Positions 48,014-56,139 of a stretch of 64,000 nt of DNA are shown here, piece after piece. Position numbers and translations under genes: made by a program. Source of the DNA: Candidatus Marinamargulisbacteria bacterium (GTDB taxonomy: Bacteria; Margulisbacteria; Marinamargulisbacteria; UBA817); NCBI GenBank assembly GCA_023262965.1, contig JALQXX010000003.1, forward strand, positions 1 to 64,000, read 5' to 3'. The notes below the pieces were generated by a model. That model did no database searches. It saw only the letters and a program-made list of their open reading frames with translations, and was not told the DNA's origin. The first letter of the stretch is position 1; each line of letters starts with the position of its first letter.

Positions 48014-48871
48014 ATGATTAAAAAATTGCGGTACTATTGGTCCTTCACAAAACCGGGCATCAGTCGTGCTCAAATTCTAACGGTTTCGATTGGGTATTTT
48101 TTGGCCACCCAGGCGATTCATATTACCCCCATATATGGCTATTTAGTGGTGTCTACCTATTTATTTTCAGCCGCGGCTTGCGGTTTAAATAATATTTTAG
48201 AGGTAAACTTTGATCGTGCAATGAAACGAACGCAGCAGCGTGAATTGGTTGTTCAGTGCATGACAAAAAAAGAAGCGTGGGCGGTTGTGATGGTTACATT
48301 TGTGGTGGCATCCGTACTGTCGCTTAAGATCAATGTGCTAACATTTTGGATTTCAATTCTGACGGTGGGGATATATGTTGGTATATACACGCCTTTGAAG
48401 CGTGTGTCTTGGATGAATACCTATGTGGGGGCTCTTCCGGGTGCCTTGCCGTTGATCGGGGGATGGTGTGCGGCCGGAACCCCTATTCATATGGCGGTTA
48501 TAGCACTCTTTTTGGCGTTGTACTGTTGGCAAATTCCGCATTTTTATGCGTTAGCGATTGTTTATTTGGACGATTATCGTGCAGCCGGATTTAAGATGCT
48601 GCCATTGGCTATAGGGGGTATTCCGGCAACAAAGCGGCAGATGGTTATTTTTTCAGTGTTGATGGTTATTGTGTCGATGTACCCCGTTTTGGCGGGCTTT
48701 TTGGGTACGGTGTATTGGATCGGTACCGTTGCTAGTGGCGGTATTTTTTTGTATTATGTTAGTGTTAGTGTTGGTCAACTGGAACGCCATGCAAGAAAGG
48801 TATTTATTATATCGATACTTTATTTGCCTTTATGGTTTTTAATCATTGTGGCCGACATTATATTGAAATAA
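48014..48871 (+). CDS. cyoE: Protoheme IX farnesyltransferase (heme O synthase)
   Basis: UbiA-family membrane prenyltransferase that adds a farnesyl group to heme B, giving heme O for the oxidase. Nine hydrophobic helices over 285 residues; Asp-rich loops NILEVNFDRAMKRTQQREL and LDDYRAAGFKMLPL are present. The ATG at 48014 puts the start just before the conserved YYWSFTKPGI segment. It is divergent from hppA, so heme supply and oxidase genes share a control region. Heme A synthase (CtaA) is not in the window. Confidence 0.94.
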   Translation: MIKKLRYYWSFTKPGISRAQILTVSIGYFLATQAIHITPIYGYLVVSTYLFSAAACGLNNILEVNFDRAMKRTQQRELVVQCMTKKEAWAVVMVTFVVASVLSLKINVLTFWISILTVGIYVGIYTPLKRVSWMNTYVGALPGALPLIGGWCAAGTPIHMAVIALFLALYCWQIPHFYALAIVYLDDYRAAGFKMLPLAIGGIPATKRQMVIFSVLMVIVSMYPVLAGFLGTVYWIGTVASGGIFLYYVSVSVGQLERHARKVFIISILYLPLWFLIIVADIILK

Positions 48872-48880
48872 GGAGATCAT

Positions 48881-50131
48881 TTGGGCGGTATAGCATCAGG
48901 AAATTTATCAGGGGGCAGGTTACCAATATGGCCCAGCGGTAAAAACCCGGCCAATACGTCATCATTGAAAGGGGTTGATGAGGCGTTTTCACTGAACCGA
49001 AATGTATCAAACGATGCGATTTCGGGCAAAAATGTTGGCAAGGCAGCCTCAGTGGATTCCCCCAATGCAGAGCCCGCGTCGGCGGTTGCGCCCAAGATTT
49101 CCACACAAATAAAACAATTAACCCCCAAAGATATTATTCAGCAACTTGCAAAAATGAATATTCCTGTCACAGATCACAACCATGACATTGCGTTATTAAT
49201 GGCAGCTTATGGGGTTGAAATTTCGGAGGATAGTTTTGACCTAGTGAATAAATTATTAAAAGGCGATAAAAGTGCTTTGGGTAAAAAAAATGCGGTGTTA
49301 TTGGTGTCCAAGGGGTTGGGCAATGCGGTGGATAGTGCGGGGATTTTGAATGCATTTTTTGAATCCAATAAAGCCGTATCGGAACAGTTGAAAGGGCTTT
49401 TGAGTCGGCATTCGCAAATGGCAAGCCTCTTGCAACAATCGCTGGCGGATTTTCCGGAGTTGAGCTCGTTTTTGACTATATTTGATGATTTTAATCAGCA
49501 ATTAAAACGAATGAATACGGCGGATAAAACAAACCCGTTGCTGGTGGATCGAGATGGGTTTTTAACAGATATTCAAGCCATGTCTGGGTTTTTAAAGGGG
49601 CTTATTCAAAACAACACATTGTCATCATCCGAATGGCGTGCGTATTTGAACGGATTGGATATCATTGCCAATTATGTTGCGTCCCAAAAAATATTGAGCC
49701 AGCCGTCGGTAAAGCAACCCTTGGGCTTATTAGAATCATATGATTATTTTCAAATTCCAAACCCATTGGCGGCGTCGGTGATGATTGATATTTTGCGCCG
49801 TAAACAAACAACAAAAGATATTAAGGATGCGAAATCCAACAACCCATCCGCGCAAGAAAAAATTATTGTTAGTATGGATTCAGACGTGTTGGGGCGTGTG
49901 ACGGTTATTGTAACCATTATGGGAATTAATATATGGTGTTTGGTGTATGCGGATAATGATCATACGGTATATCATTCCAATGCGTTTCGGCAGGAATTGA
50001 TAAAAAAATTGGCGGAGCACGATTATCGATTAAGTGAATTTAAAACGGTGCGAAAAAAAGTGGATATTCAAAAGTTTATTGCGCCATCTCAAAATTTATC
50101 GGATGTTAAACGGATTCAGACGGAAATATGA
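48881..50131 (+). CDS. FliK-like flagellar hook-length control protein (tentative)
   Basis: 416 residues: a low-complexity, Ser/Ala/Asn-rich N-terminal third, a helical middle, and a C-terminal domain (about residues 325-405, DVLGRVTVIVTIMGINIWCLVYADN...LAEHDYRLSEFKTVR) with the beta-rich look of the FliK C-terminal domain. The start is TTG at 48881, well spaced from AAGGAG. It begins the flagellar gene run, ten bases after cyoE, and overlaps the FlhB-like gene by four. Sequence support for FliK is moderate. Confidence 0.6.
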   Translation: MGGIASGNLSGGRLPIWPSGKNPANTSSLKGVDEAFSLNRNVSNDAISGKNVGKAASVDSPNAEPASAVAPKISTQIKQLTPKDIIQQLAKMNIPVTDHNHDIALLMAAYGVEISEDSFDLVNKLLKGDKSALGKKNAVLLVSKGLGNAVDSAGILNAFFESNKAVSEQLKGLLSRHSQMASLLQQSLADFPELSSFLTIFDDFNQQLKRMNTADKTNPLLVDRDGFLTDIQAMSGFLKGLIQNNTLSSSEWRAYLNGLDIIANYVASQKILSQPSVKQPLGLLESYDYFQIPNPLAASVMIDILRRKQTTKDIKDAKSNNPSAQEKIIVSMDSDVLGRVTVIVTIMGINIWCLVYADNDHTVYHSNAFRQELIKKLAEHDYRLSEFKTVRKKVDIQKFIAPSQNLSDVKRIQTEI

Positions 50132-50523
50132 GTCTTAGTCGCAAAAAAAAGATTTTAGAAAAGCGTGCATCTCTAGAAAAAAAAATTAAGCGGCGCATAC
50201 ACGATTTGTCTCATGATGATCAAAGCAGTTTGCAAGCTGTTGCGATTAAATACGATAAATCATCATCAAAAGCCCCCACCATTGTGGCAAGTGGCCGTGG
50301 TAAAATCGCCACTCAAATTCTAGAATTGGCCGAAGAAAATAATGTGCCAATGGTGGAAGATCCGGCCTTGTCAAAATTGCTTTCATCTCTTAAAATTAAA
50401 AGCGAGGTGCCACCGAACCTATTTAAAGTAATCGCTGAAATTTTGGCGTTTATTTTTTATCTGGATCGAATGGCAAAGGCAAAAAAAGGTATTCGCTCAA
50501 CCTTTAAGCGGTTAAAAAAATGA
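50128..50523 (+). CDS. Stand-alone FlhB C-terminal-domain protein (FlhX-like)
   Basis: 131 residues with the cytoplasmic FlhB core: AVAIKYDKSSSKAPTIVASGRGKIATQILELAEENNVPMVED...LSKLL. There are no membrane helices. The autocleavage motif NPTH that precedes AVALKY in FlhB is replaced by QSSLQ, so it should not self-cleave. Such FlhB-like paralogs next to FliK occur in some Gram-positive and other bacteria, where they can substitute for part of FlhB in substrate switching. Confidence 0.8.
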   Translation: MSLSRKKKILEKRASLEKKIKRRIHDLSHDDQSSLQAVAIKYDKSSSKAPTIVASGRGKIATQILELAEENNVPMVEDPALSKLLSSLKIKSEVPPNLFKVIAEILAFIFYLDRMAKAKKGIRSTFKRLKK

Positions 50524-51320
50524 TGAAGCATGTATTTTTATGGATGATGGTAATAGCGCAATGGGGGCTTGGAGCAGAGCAGAATCCAATGTCTTTTGAG
50601 GAATATGATGATATTGTGAATCCTGTAATGAAATTAAATGCAACATCGATGGGTGGGTTTATGGATGCCATGAAATCCTACATTGTGTATACCGCCATAC
50701 AGCATTTGCCAGGAGCTAAGGAATCGGGGGTGGGGTATTACTATGACAATCAGACACGGGGTATGAAACGGGTTCTATTTTATCGGTTATCGGAAGGGTA
50801 CCCGCGTGAAACCAATAAGCCCCTTGATTTTTACATCGAAGGCAAAGGTTTTTTTGTTATTGAGTTGCCCGGCGGGTGGCCAGCCTACACACAAGATGGC
50901 CGGTTTGAACGGGATGAGATGGGGCGGTTGGTGACCTTTGAAGAGCATTTTCCTGTCTTGGGTGAAAATGGGCCTATTTACGTGGCGAATGGTGGCATTA
51001 ATGTGTCAAAAGATGGTGTTATTTATCAGAATGATCAGGTTGTGGATGTGTTTCGGGTTGAATGGCCACGGCGGAAGCATGATTTAAAGTCGTTCAACCA
51101 TAAAATATTTTATTTTTCAAAAGAAGACTGGGAAAACCCCGATAAAATTATGCCGGCAGACGTCAAAATCTTGCAGGGGTATGTTGCTGATTCGTCGATT
51201 ACCAAAGGGTATATTGGATTGGTGCCTGAGTGGAAAAATGGGCACGAAGCCAATGTTAAAGTGGTGAAGGCGTATTTGAAGAATATGTCGTTGGCGGTTC
51301 AGGCGGCAAATCCGCAATAA
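50520..51320 (+). CDS. FlgF/FlgG-family rod-like protein with Sec signal peptide
   Basis: 266 residues. The central region (FYIEGKGFFVIELPGGWPAYTQDGRFERDEMGRLV and GGINVSKDGVIYQNDQVVDVFRV) is the D1 body shared by FlgF, FlgG and FlgE. The N-terminus is a predicted Sec signal peptide (MMKHVFLWMMVIAQWGLGA) and the usual ANN-x-ANxxTxGFK rod motif is missing. Canonical rod proteins have no signal peptide. It lies just upstream of a normal flgG and overlaps the FlhB-like gene by four bases. It may be a periplasmic FlgF substitute. Confidence 0.75.
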   Translation: MMKHVFLWMMVIAQWGLGAEQNPMSFEEYDDIVNPVMKLNATSMGGFMDAMKSYIVYTAIQHLPGAKESGVGYYYDNQTRGMKRVLFYRLSEGYPRETNKPLDFYIEGKGFFVIELPGGWPAYTQDGRFERDEMGRLVTFEEHFPVLGENGPIYVANGGINVSKDGVIYQNDQVVDVFRVEWPRRKHDLKSFNHKIFYFSKEDWENPDKIMPADVKILQGYVADSSITKGYIGLVPEWKNGHEANVKVVKAYLKNMSLAVQAANPQ

Positions 51321-51338
51321 AAATACTAAGGAGGAAAC

Positions 51339-52145
51339 ATGTTTCAACAATTTAATATTTCACGATCAGGGTTTGGTACGTATCAGAAAATGATGTTTAA
51401 CATTACCAATAATATTGCCAACGCTCAGACCCCTGGGTATAAACAAACTCGGGTGGAATTGGCGACCTTATTTCCCATTATTCTTCAAGAAGCGGAGATG
51501 GATTATGCGGAAGACGACAATATGAATCCGTACATTAAAAAGAAGCGTGGCATTGAATTGGGAACAGGGGTTCGTATTGAATCCATTTCTACCGATTTTT
51601 CCGAAGGGAATTTACAGGTAACGAATAATGAGTTGGACTGGGCTATTCGTGGGAATGGATTCTTTCAGTTGCGGCGTCCGGATGGTGATATCGTATATTC
51701 TCGTTCGGGAAATTTTACGCGTGATGTATACGGTAATATTGTCACTCAGTCCGGGTATTCGCTGGATCCGCCCATTCGGTTGCCCGATAACACAACCCAG
51801 TTAACGGTTGATGCGGAAGGTCGTGTTTTTGCGTCCGTTAATAACGATGCCGTCCCCCGAGAAATTGGGCAATTATTATTGTCACGATTTTCAAATCCAG
51901 GGGGATTAAAAAATATTGGTAATAATTTTTATAAAGAAACAACGGCTTCTGGGGAGCCCATTGTGGAAATTCCTGGTCGAAATGCAACGGGGCAAGTTGT
52001 GCAGTTTTCCATTGAGAATTCCAATGTGGATATTATTAAAGAAATGATGGAAATGATTATGACGCAAAAAGGGTTGGAGTTGCTGGGTAAGGCAATGCAA
52101 GCTGGTGAGCAAATGCTGAAAGCGGGTATGGGGATGACCTCATAA
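51339..52145 (+). CDS. flgG: Flagellar distal rod protein FlgG
   Basis: 268 residues with the full family pattern: N-terminal SRSGFGTYQKMMFNITNNIANAQTPGYKQTR, the IRGNGFFQLRRPDGDIVYSRSGNFTRDVYGNIV body and a C-terminal helix with IIKEMMEMIMTQKGLELLGKAMQ. There is no signal peptide, unlike the preceding homolog, so this one probably uses the flagellar type III exporter. AGGAGG precedes the ATG. Confidence 0.93.
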   Translation: MFQQFNISRSGFGTYQKMMFNITNNIANAQTPGYKQTRVELATLFPIILQEAEMDYAEDDNMNPYIKKKRGIELGTGVRIESISTDFSEGNLQVTNNELDWAIRGNGFFQLRRPDGDIVYSRSGNFTRDVYGNIVTQSGYSLDPPIRLPDNTTQLTVDAEGRVFASVNNDAVPREIGQLLLSRFSNPGGLKNIGNNFYKETTASGEPIVEIPGRNATGQVVQFSIENSNVDIIKEMMEMIMTQKGLELLGKAMQAGEQMLKAGMGMTS

Positions 52146-52831
52146 TTGCGTGGTTTTTCTGCGCTTGGATACTGCTTGCTCCGATGGTTTTGGCGGAAAC
52201 CATGCCCTGTGATGGGATTGATGATGTCATGACAGAGGCCTTGGCCAATCACATTCGGGAAAATTATCCGAAGGTTGAGATCGCGGGATTAACCGTGAAT
52301 CGCCGTGATTCCAGCGCCTTACCTGCGTGTACGCAGGTGTCTGTGACCATGCCAATGCGCGTCCGGTTTGCCGTGGATACGGTTGTGAAGTTGGATGCCT
52401 ACAACGGGGATCATTTTGTTGGACGGTCAACCCGGTTGTATTATTTTTCTGGATCCGCAAAAGGGATTGCCCTGACGCATGCCATGTCGCGTGGCGATGT
52501 TATTGATGAATCGGATATGGATGCGGTGTTGATTCCATTGGATCAGGTGAATACGGCAACCATTAGTCATATTGATCCGGGTATGTTTCAGTTACGAAGC
52601 AATGGGTTGAAGGGGCGTGTTTTGGATGACTGGTCAATTGAACCCCGATTTGATGTTGCAAAAGGGCAGTCGGTGCGTGTTATTGTCCATAAACAGCCGG
52701 TGACCTTGACGGTAAAGGGGTCTGTTTTAGACAATGGTCGTATTGGCCGTACCATTCGGGTGGCATTAAATGATAAAATACTGGTAGGAACACTGCATGA
52801 TAAAAATACTGTTTACATTGATCATTTATAG
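52145..52831 (+). CDS. flgA: Flagellar P-ring chaperone FlgA, likely non-AUG start
   Basis: Periplasmic chaperone for assembly of the FlgI P ring. The C-terminal SAF-like region (GIALTHAMSRGDVIDESDMDAVLIP, then GRVLDDWSIEP and KGQSVRVIV) is typical. The first ATG (52184) yields MVLAETMPC, which lacks an export signal. Extending the same frame back to ATT (52145), or ATA (52142), adds IAWFFCAWILLAPM and makes an excellent signal peptide ending VLA-ET. No ATG, GTG or TTG occurs in frame before the upstream stop at 52106. I therefore place the start at ATT 52145, overlapping the flgG stop by one base. Confidence 0.8.
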   Translation: MAWFFCAWILLAPMVLAETMPCDGIDDVMTEALANHIRENYPKVEIAGLTVNRRDSSALPACTQVSVTMPMRVRFAVDTVVKLDAYNGDHFVGRSTRLYYFSGSAKGIALTHAMSRGDVIDESDMDAVLIPLDQVNTATISHIDPGMFQLRSNGLKGRVLDDWSIEPRFDVAKGQSVRVIVHKQPVTLTVKGSVLDNGRIGRTIRVALNDKILVGTLHDKNTVYIDHL

Positions 52832-53405
52832 TTTTGTATTTCATGGAATGATGGCGGATTCCTTATGGACAAAATCTCAAACGCGTTCTGTTTTTGATAA
52901 TCAGCGGTCATTTTCTGTGGGGGATTTGGTGACGGTTCGAATATCGGCGGAGTCTACAGCGGTTCAAGAGGCTGGAACAACGACGCGAAAATCCTCAAAT
53001 ATTAATGCCAATTTCTTTGATACCTTTGATCAATATTCATTAAATGCCAACGCGAATGATTCGCTTAGAAAGATGCAAAATTATCGTCTGGGTGGAAATG
53101 ACAGTTATTCAGGCGTGGGGCAAACCACACGAAAAAGTAAAGTAGAGGCCATTGTTTCGTGTACCGTTACCCGTGTGCTACCAAATGGTCATTTGGTTAT
53201 TAATGGTGAGCGATTGGTGGATGTCAACAATGATTCAGAAATTATACAGATTTCAGGGATTGTTCGGCCGAATGATATTTCAGCCGCCAATTCGGTCGAA
53301 TCGCATCAAATTGCACAGTTTGCGATCTCTTTGCGTGGCAAAGGGGTGGTTCATTCGAAACAAACACCTGGATTTTTGTCGAATTTTTTTAATTGGGTTT
53401 TTTGA
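52797..53405 (+). CDS. flgH: Flagellar L-ring protein FlgH
   Basis: Outer-membrane ring of the basal body, 202 residues. Conserved parts are SLWTKSQTRSVFDNQRSFSVGDLVTVRI, CTVTRVLPNGHLVINGERLVDVN and SGIVRPNDISAANSVESHQIA. An N-terminal signal peptide is present, but no lipobox Cys, whereas enterobacterial FlgH is a lipoprotein. The start overlaps flgA by 35 bases. Presence of an L ring supports an outer membrane. Confidence 0.93.
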   Translation: MIKILFTLIIYSFVFHGMMADSLWTKSQTRSVFDNQRSFSVGDLVTVRISAESTAVQEAGTTTRKSSNINANFFDTFDQYSLNANANDSLRKMQNYRLGGNDSYSGVGQTTRKSKVEAIVSCTVTRVLPNGHLVINGERLVDVNNDSEIIQISGIVRPNDISAANSVESHQIAQFAISLRGKGVVHSKQTPGFLSNFFNWVF

Positions 53406-54481
53406 TGAAGCGAATTATTTTAGGATTAATTATGGGGATAAGTCTAGTGGGGTATGGTGCGACTACCGTAAAAATTCGCGATATTTCCCGGGTGGTGGAA
53501 TCCAGAGACAATCAATTGTTTGGGTATGGGCTGGTGGTTGGGTTACGCAATACAGGGGATACTCAGCGATCGGTTTTTACCGAAAAAGCCCTCACGAATT
53601 TACTGAAGAAAATGGGGATTAGTCCGGATCAACGAGACTTTAAATCGCGTAATGTGGCGTCGGTTATGGTAACGATGAATTTGCCACCGTATGCCCGGCC
53701 TGGTCAAAAGATTGATGTGAACGTATCGTCTTTAGGGGATGCAACAAGTTTGGCGGGGGGGACCTTGCTAATGACGCCATTGCAGGGGCCCGATTTTGAA
53801 ACATATGCGGTGGCTCAAGGCCAAGTTATTGTAGGGGGGATATCAGAGAAATCCAGTAAAGTGAGCTACTATATGAATCAAACAACGTCCGGTCGTGTAC
53901 CCAATGGGGCTATTGTTGAAAAAGAGGTGGCGGTGACGCGTGATGATCAATTAAATATTATACTGGTATTAAATGATCCCAATTTCACCATGTCGTCTAA
54001 AGTTGTTAAAGCACTTAAGGCCAATGGATTTAAGCAGGTTATGGCGTTGGATGCCGCATCGATTCAAATTCCACTAAACAACATACCCGATATGGCATAT
54101 GTGGATATTATTCATAAAATTGAATCCATTGAAGTAGCACCTGAGTCCAGCTCTAGAGTGGTTATTAATGCGAAATCGGGGGTCGTTGTTATTGGGGAAA
54201 ATGTGCGGTTGCTTCCGGTTGCGATTACGCATGGGGGCGTCTCGATTAAAATTACGGATAGTTCTAGCACTACGGATTATGGCGGTAGTTCCGGAATAGG
54301 GGGGCAGGATATTGAGGTATCTGAAGATAAAACAACGGTTCATTTTGTAAATCCGGATAATTCATTATCCAGCTTGGTGGATGCATTGAATAAAATAGGG
54401 GTCAAAACGAAGGATCTTATTTCTATTTTACAAGCCATGGAAGAGGCGGGTGCATTGGTGGCCACCATTGATGTTATTTAA
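53405..54481 (+). CDS. flgI: Flagellar P-ring protein FlgI
   Basis: Periplasmic ring around the rod, 358 residues from the ATG at 53405, which overlaps the flgH stop by one base (TGATG). A signal peptide (KRIILGLIMGISLVGYGA) precedes VKIRDISRVVESRDNQLFGYGLVVGL; MNLPPYARPGQKIDVNVSSLGDA is strongly conserved. Leu codons here are nearly all TTG/TTA, in contrast to flgC and fliE downstream. Confidence 0.95.
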   Translation: MKRIILGLIMGISLVGYGATTVKIRDISRVVESRDNQLFGYGLVVGLRNTGDTQRSVFTEKALTNLLKKMGISPDQRDFKSRNVASVMVTMNLPPYARPGQKIDVNVSSLGDATSLAGGTLLMTPLQGPDFETYAVAQGQVIVGGISEKSSKVSYYMNQTTSGRVPNGAIVEKEVAVTRDDQLNIILVLNDPNFTMSSKVVKALKANGFKQVMALDAASIQIPLNNIPDMAYVDIIHKIESIEVAPESSSRVVINAKSGVVVIGENVRLLPVAITHGGVSIKITDSSSTTDYGGSSGIGGQDIEVSEDKTTVHFVNPDNSLSSLVDALNKIGVKTKDLISILQAMEEAGALVATIDVI

Positions 54482-54558
54482 TTGTTTTTGGAATTTACGA
54501 GCAGCTCGTTAAAAGGGAGCGTGCTAAAATAGGCAATTTGTGATATTATTTGATAGGC

Positions 54559-54882
54559 ATGACGTGGGTTATTATATTTGGTATTTTGTTGGGCAATATG
54601 GTTTTTTCCCAAGTGGAAATGAACTATGATATGTTGAATTATATTGCCACCCAAGAGAAAAGTCCGGATAAAGACGATCGCGAAGGGATTAAGCGTCAAT
54701 TTCAAACCTATTTTATTAAGACCGTTTTTTTGAATAATGTTTTTAAATCCGACCAGTTGTTTTACGGCGAAACAGACACGAATTATGAAATTATAAATCA
54801 GCTTATGATTAATCAATTTGCTAATAATTTGGCCGACACAAATTTTTTGGACTTGTCGCTGGTGAATTTAGATGACAGATAA
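54559..54882 (+). CDS. FlgJ N-domain-like rod-associated protein with signal peptide (tentative)
   Basis: 107 residues: an N-terminal hydrophobic signal (TWVIIFGILLGNMVFSQ) followed by a helical region (KRQFQTYFIKTVFLNNVFKSD) that resembles the FlgJ rod-binding domain. No muramidase domain. Its position after flgI matches flgJ in many operons. The similarity is short, so the call is tentative. The end overlaps fliA by 11 bases. Confidence 0.55.
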   Translation: MTWVIIFGILLGNMVFSQVEMNYDMLNYIATQEKSPDKDDREGIKRQFQTYFIKTVFLNNVFKSDQLFYGETDTNYEIINQLMINQFANNLADTNFLDLSLVNLDDR

Positions 54883-55642
54883 TAACGCAGTTCCTGAAGG
54901 GCAGTCGGTTGATATGCCCAATTATCTTTCGCGAGAACTCTATGTGTCTTCTAAAAATAATTATCATGTTACAGATGAGGAAAAACGTATAGCTGATGAA
55001 CACTTGTATGTTATTGAAGCCATTTCCGCTGTTTTATTTTCAAAAAAAAAGATGCCCCCAACTGTGGATTATAATGATCTGATTAGTGTGGGGTTTTCGG
55101 GTCTTTTAAAAGCAATTCGCGGGTATGACAAATCCAAAAATGTGTTGTTTAAAACGTATGCCAGTATTCGGATTCGAGGTGAAATGCTGGATTTTATCCG
55201 AAAAGAATGGAAGTCCAAAGCCGCTCACCAGCATCAAACAATGATGAACGGGTTAAAAGAGCGTGTTGCGCATGTGTTTCAAATGCAATTTGATGGGTCT
55301 GAGGCACCGTCTTCCTACAATGTTTTATCTCAACTAACCACATCATACGTCTTGTCTTTGGATGCTGTTATGGACAGTGGCGGCAGTGATCAGGTGATTG
55401 ATGGTGCCAATTCTTTTGAAAATACCGTAAACACCGCTGATGAATATCGGTGTTTGAACAATGTTGTGAAGGCATTGGGTCCCAATGAACAGCAATTTTT
55501 GGATATGTTTTATTGGCAGGGCCTGTCGCAGAAAGAGATTTCAGATCAGTTGCAAATATCCCCAGCAACCGTGAGTCGGATGCATCGTCGGATTATTGAC
55601 CTACTGAAAGAAAAAATGAGCGCGGAGAGTACGAATAAATAA
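54872..55642 (+). CDS. fliA: RNA polymerase sigma factor of the FliA/sigma-28 group
   Basis: 256 residues. Region 2 (DYNDLISVGFSGLLKAIRGYDKSKNVLFKTYASIRIRGEMLDFIRKEW), a region 3 part and region 4 (LGPNEQQFLDMFYWQGLSQKEISDQLQISPATVSRMHRRI) are all present. It should direct late flagellar transcription; no anti-sigma FlgM was found in the window. It overlaps the FlgJ-like gene, so it is co-expressed with basal-body genes. Confidence 0.92.
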   Translation: MTDNNAVPEGQSVDMPNYLSRELYVSSKNNYHVTDEEKRIADEHLYVIEAISAVLFSKKKMPPTVDYNDLISVGFSGLLKAIRGYDKSKNVLFKTYASIRIRGEMLDFIRKEWKSKAAHQHQTMMNGLKERVAHVFQMQFDGSEAPSSYNVLSQLTTSYVLSLDAVMDSGGSDQVIDGANSFENTVNTADEYRCLNNVVKALGPNEQQFLDMFYWQGLSQKEISDQLQISPATVSRMHRRIIDLLKEKMSAESTNK

Positions 55643-55667
55643 TGTCGGGTATGAATAGGAGATTAAT

Positions 55668-56138
55668 GTGAGATATCTAATCATTATGGTTATGGCCTCT
55701 TTTTTGTGTGTCGCTCAGGATGCAAATGCGCCGGCTACTCGTGGCAATACGGCTACCTATGGCAATGCCGCCACCTACGGTGATGCCGCCACCTACGGTG
55801 ATGCCACCACCTACGGTGATGCCACATCATCACTTCTTTACGATCAGACCGCCCTTAATCTTGAAGCCGCAATCTATGATATGAATCGGCGTCATAATGC
55901 CGTTGCTTATAATATCGCAAATGCCTCTACCCCAGGCTTTCGACCCATTCGCTATGATGATGAAATCGCAGAAGCTATTCGACTCTATGGTACCACTGAA
56001 ATGCTCAATGATGTGAATGTGGATGATGAGATGGTTAAGTCTACTAAAATTCGTTTGAAACATAGTGCCTATATTCGGCTACTGACCACCAAAATAGGGA
56101 TTACCAAAAAGGTGGTGACGTTAGGCAAGGGTGCCTAA
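55668..56138 (+). CDS. flgB: Flagellar proximal rod protein FlgB with signal peptide and repeat linker
   Basis: 156 residues from the GTG at 55668 (GGAGATTAAT ribosome-binding region). Residues 1-21 form a Sec signal peptide (MRYLIIMVMASFLCVAQDANA). Residues about 28-51 are four 6-residue repeats close to AATYGD. The rest matches FlgB: NRRHNAVAYNIANASTPGFRP near the N-terminus of the mature part and a C-terminal helix with DEMVKSTKIRLKHSAYIRLL. A signal peptide and repeat linker are not known for canonical FlgB. Codon use shifts to CTT/CTC Leu in the middle. flgC does not follow directly; a repeat element intervenes. Confidence 0.85.
   Translation: MRYLIIMVMASFLCVAQDANAPATRGNTATYGNAATYGDAATYGDATTYGDATSSLLYDQTALNLEAAIYDMNRRHNAVAYNIANASTPGFRPIRYDDEIAEAIRLYGTTEMLNDVNVDDEMVKSTKIRLKHSAYIRLLTTKIGITKKVVTLGKGA
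55749..55820 (+). repeat. Four tandem 18-bp repeats within flgB
   Basis: Units start at 55749, 55767, 55785 and 55803; the consensus codes for AATYGD. The middle two are nearly identical. Changes in copy number would keep the frame and alter linker length. Confidence 0.85.
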
Positions 56139-56139
56139 C
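56120..56139. repeat. Hairpin at the flgB stop codon
   Basis: Perfect 8-bp stem GTTAGGCA/TGCCTAAC with a 4-base loop, spanning the last codons and stop of flgB. It directly abuts the left arm of the larger inverted repeat. A terminator role is unlikely without a following T run next to the stem. Confidence 0.6.

Noticed and set aside
47987-48015. cyoE promoter TTGTCA plus TTCTAT
   Set aside because: The -10 would overlap the cyoE start codon and the -35 is mostly the reverse complement of the strong hppA -35, so I do not trust it.
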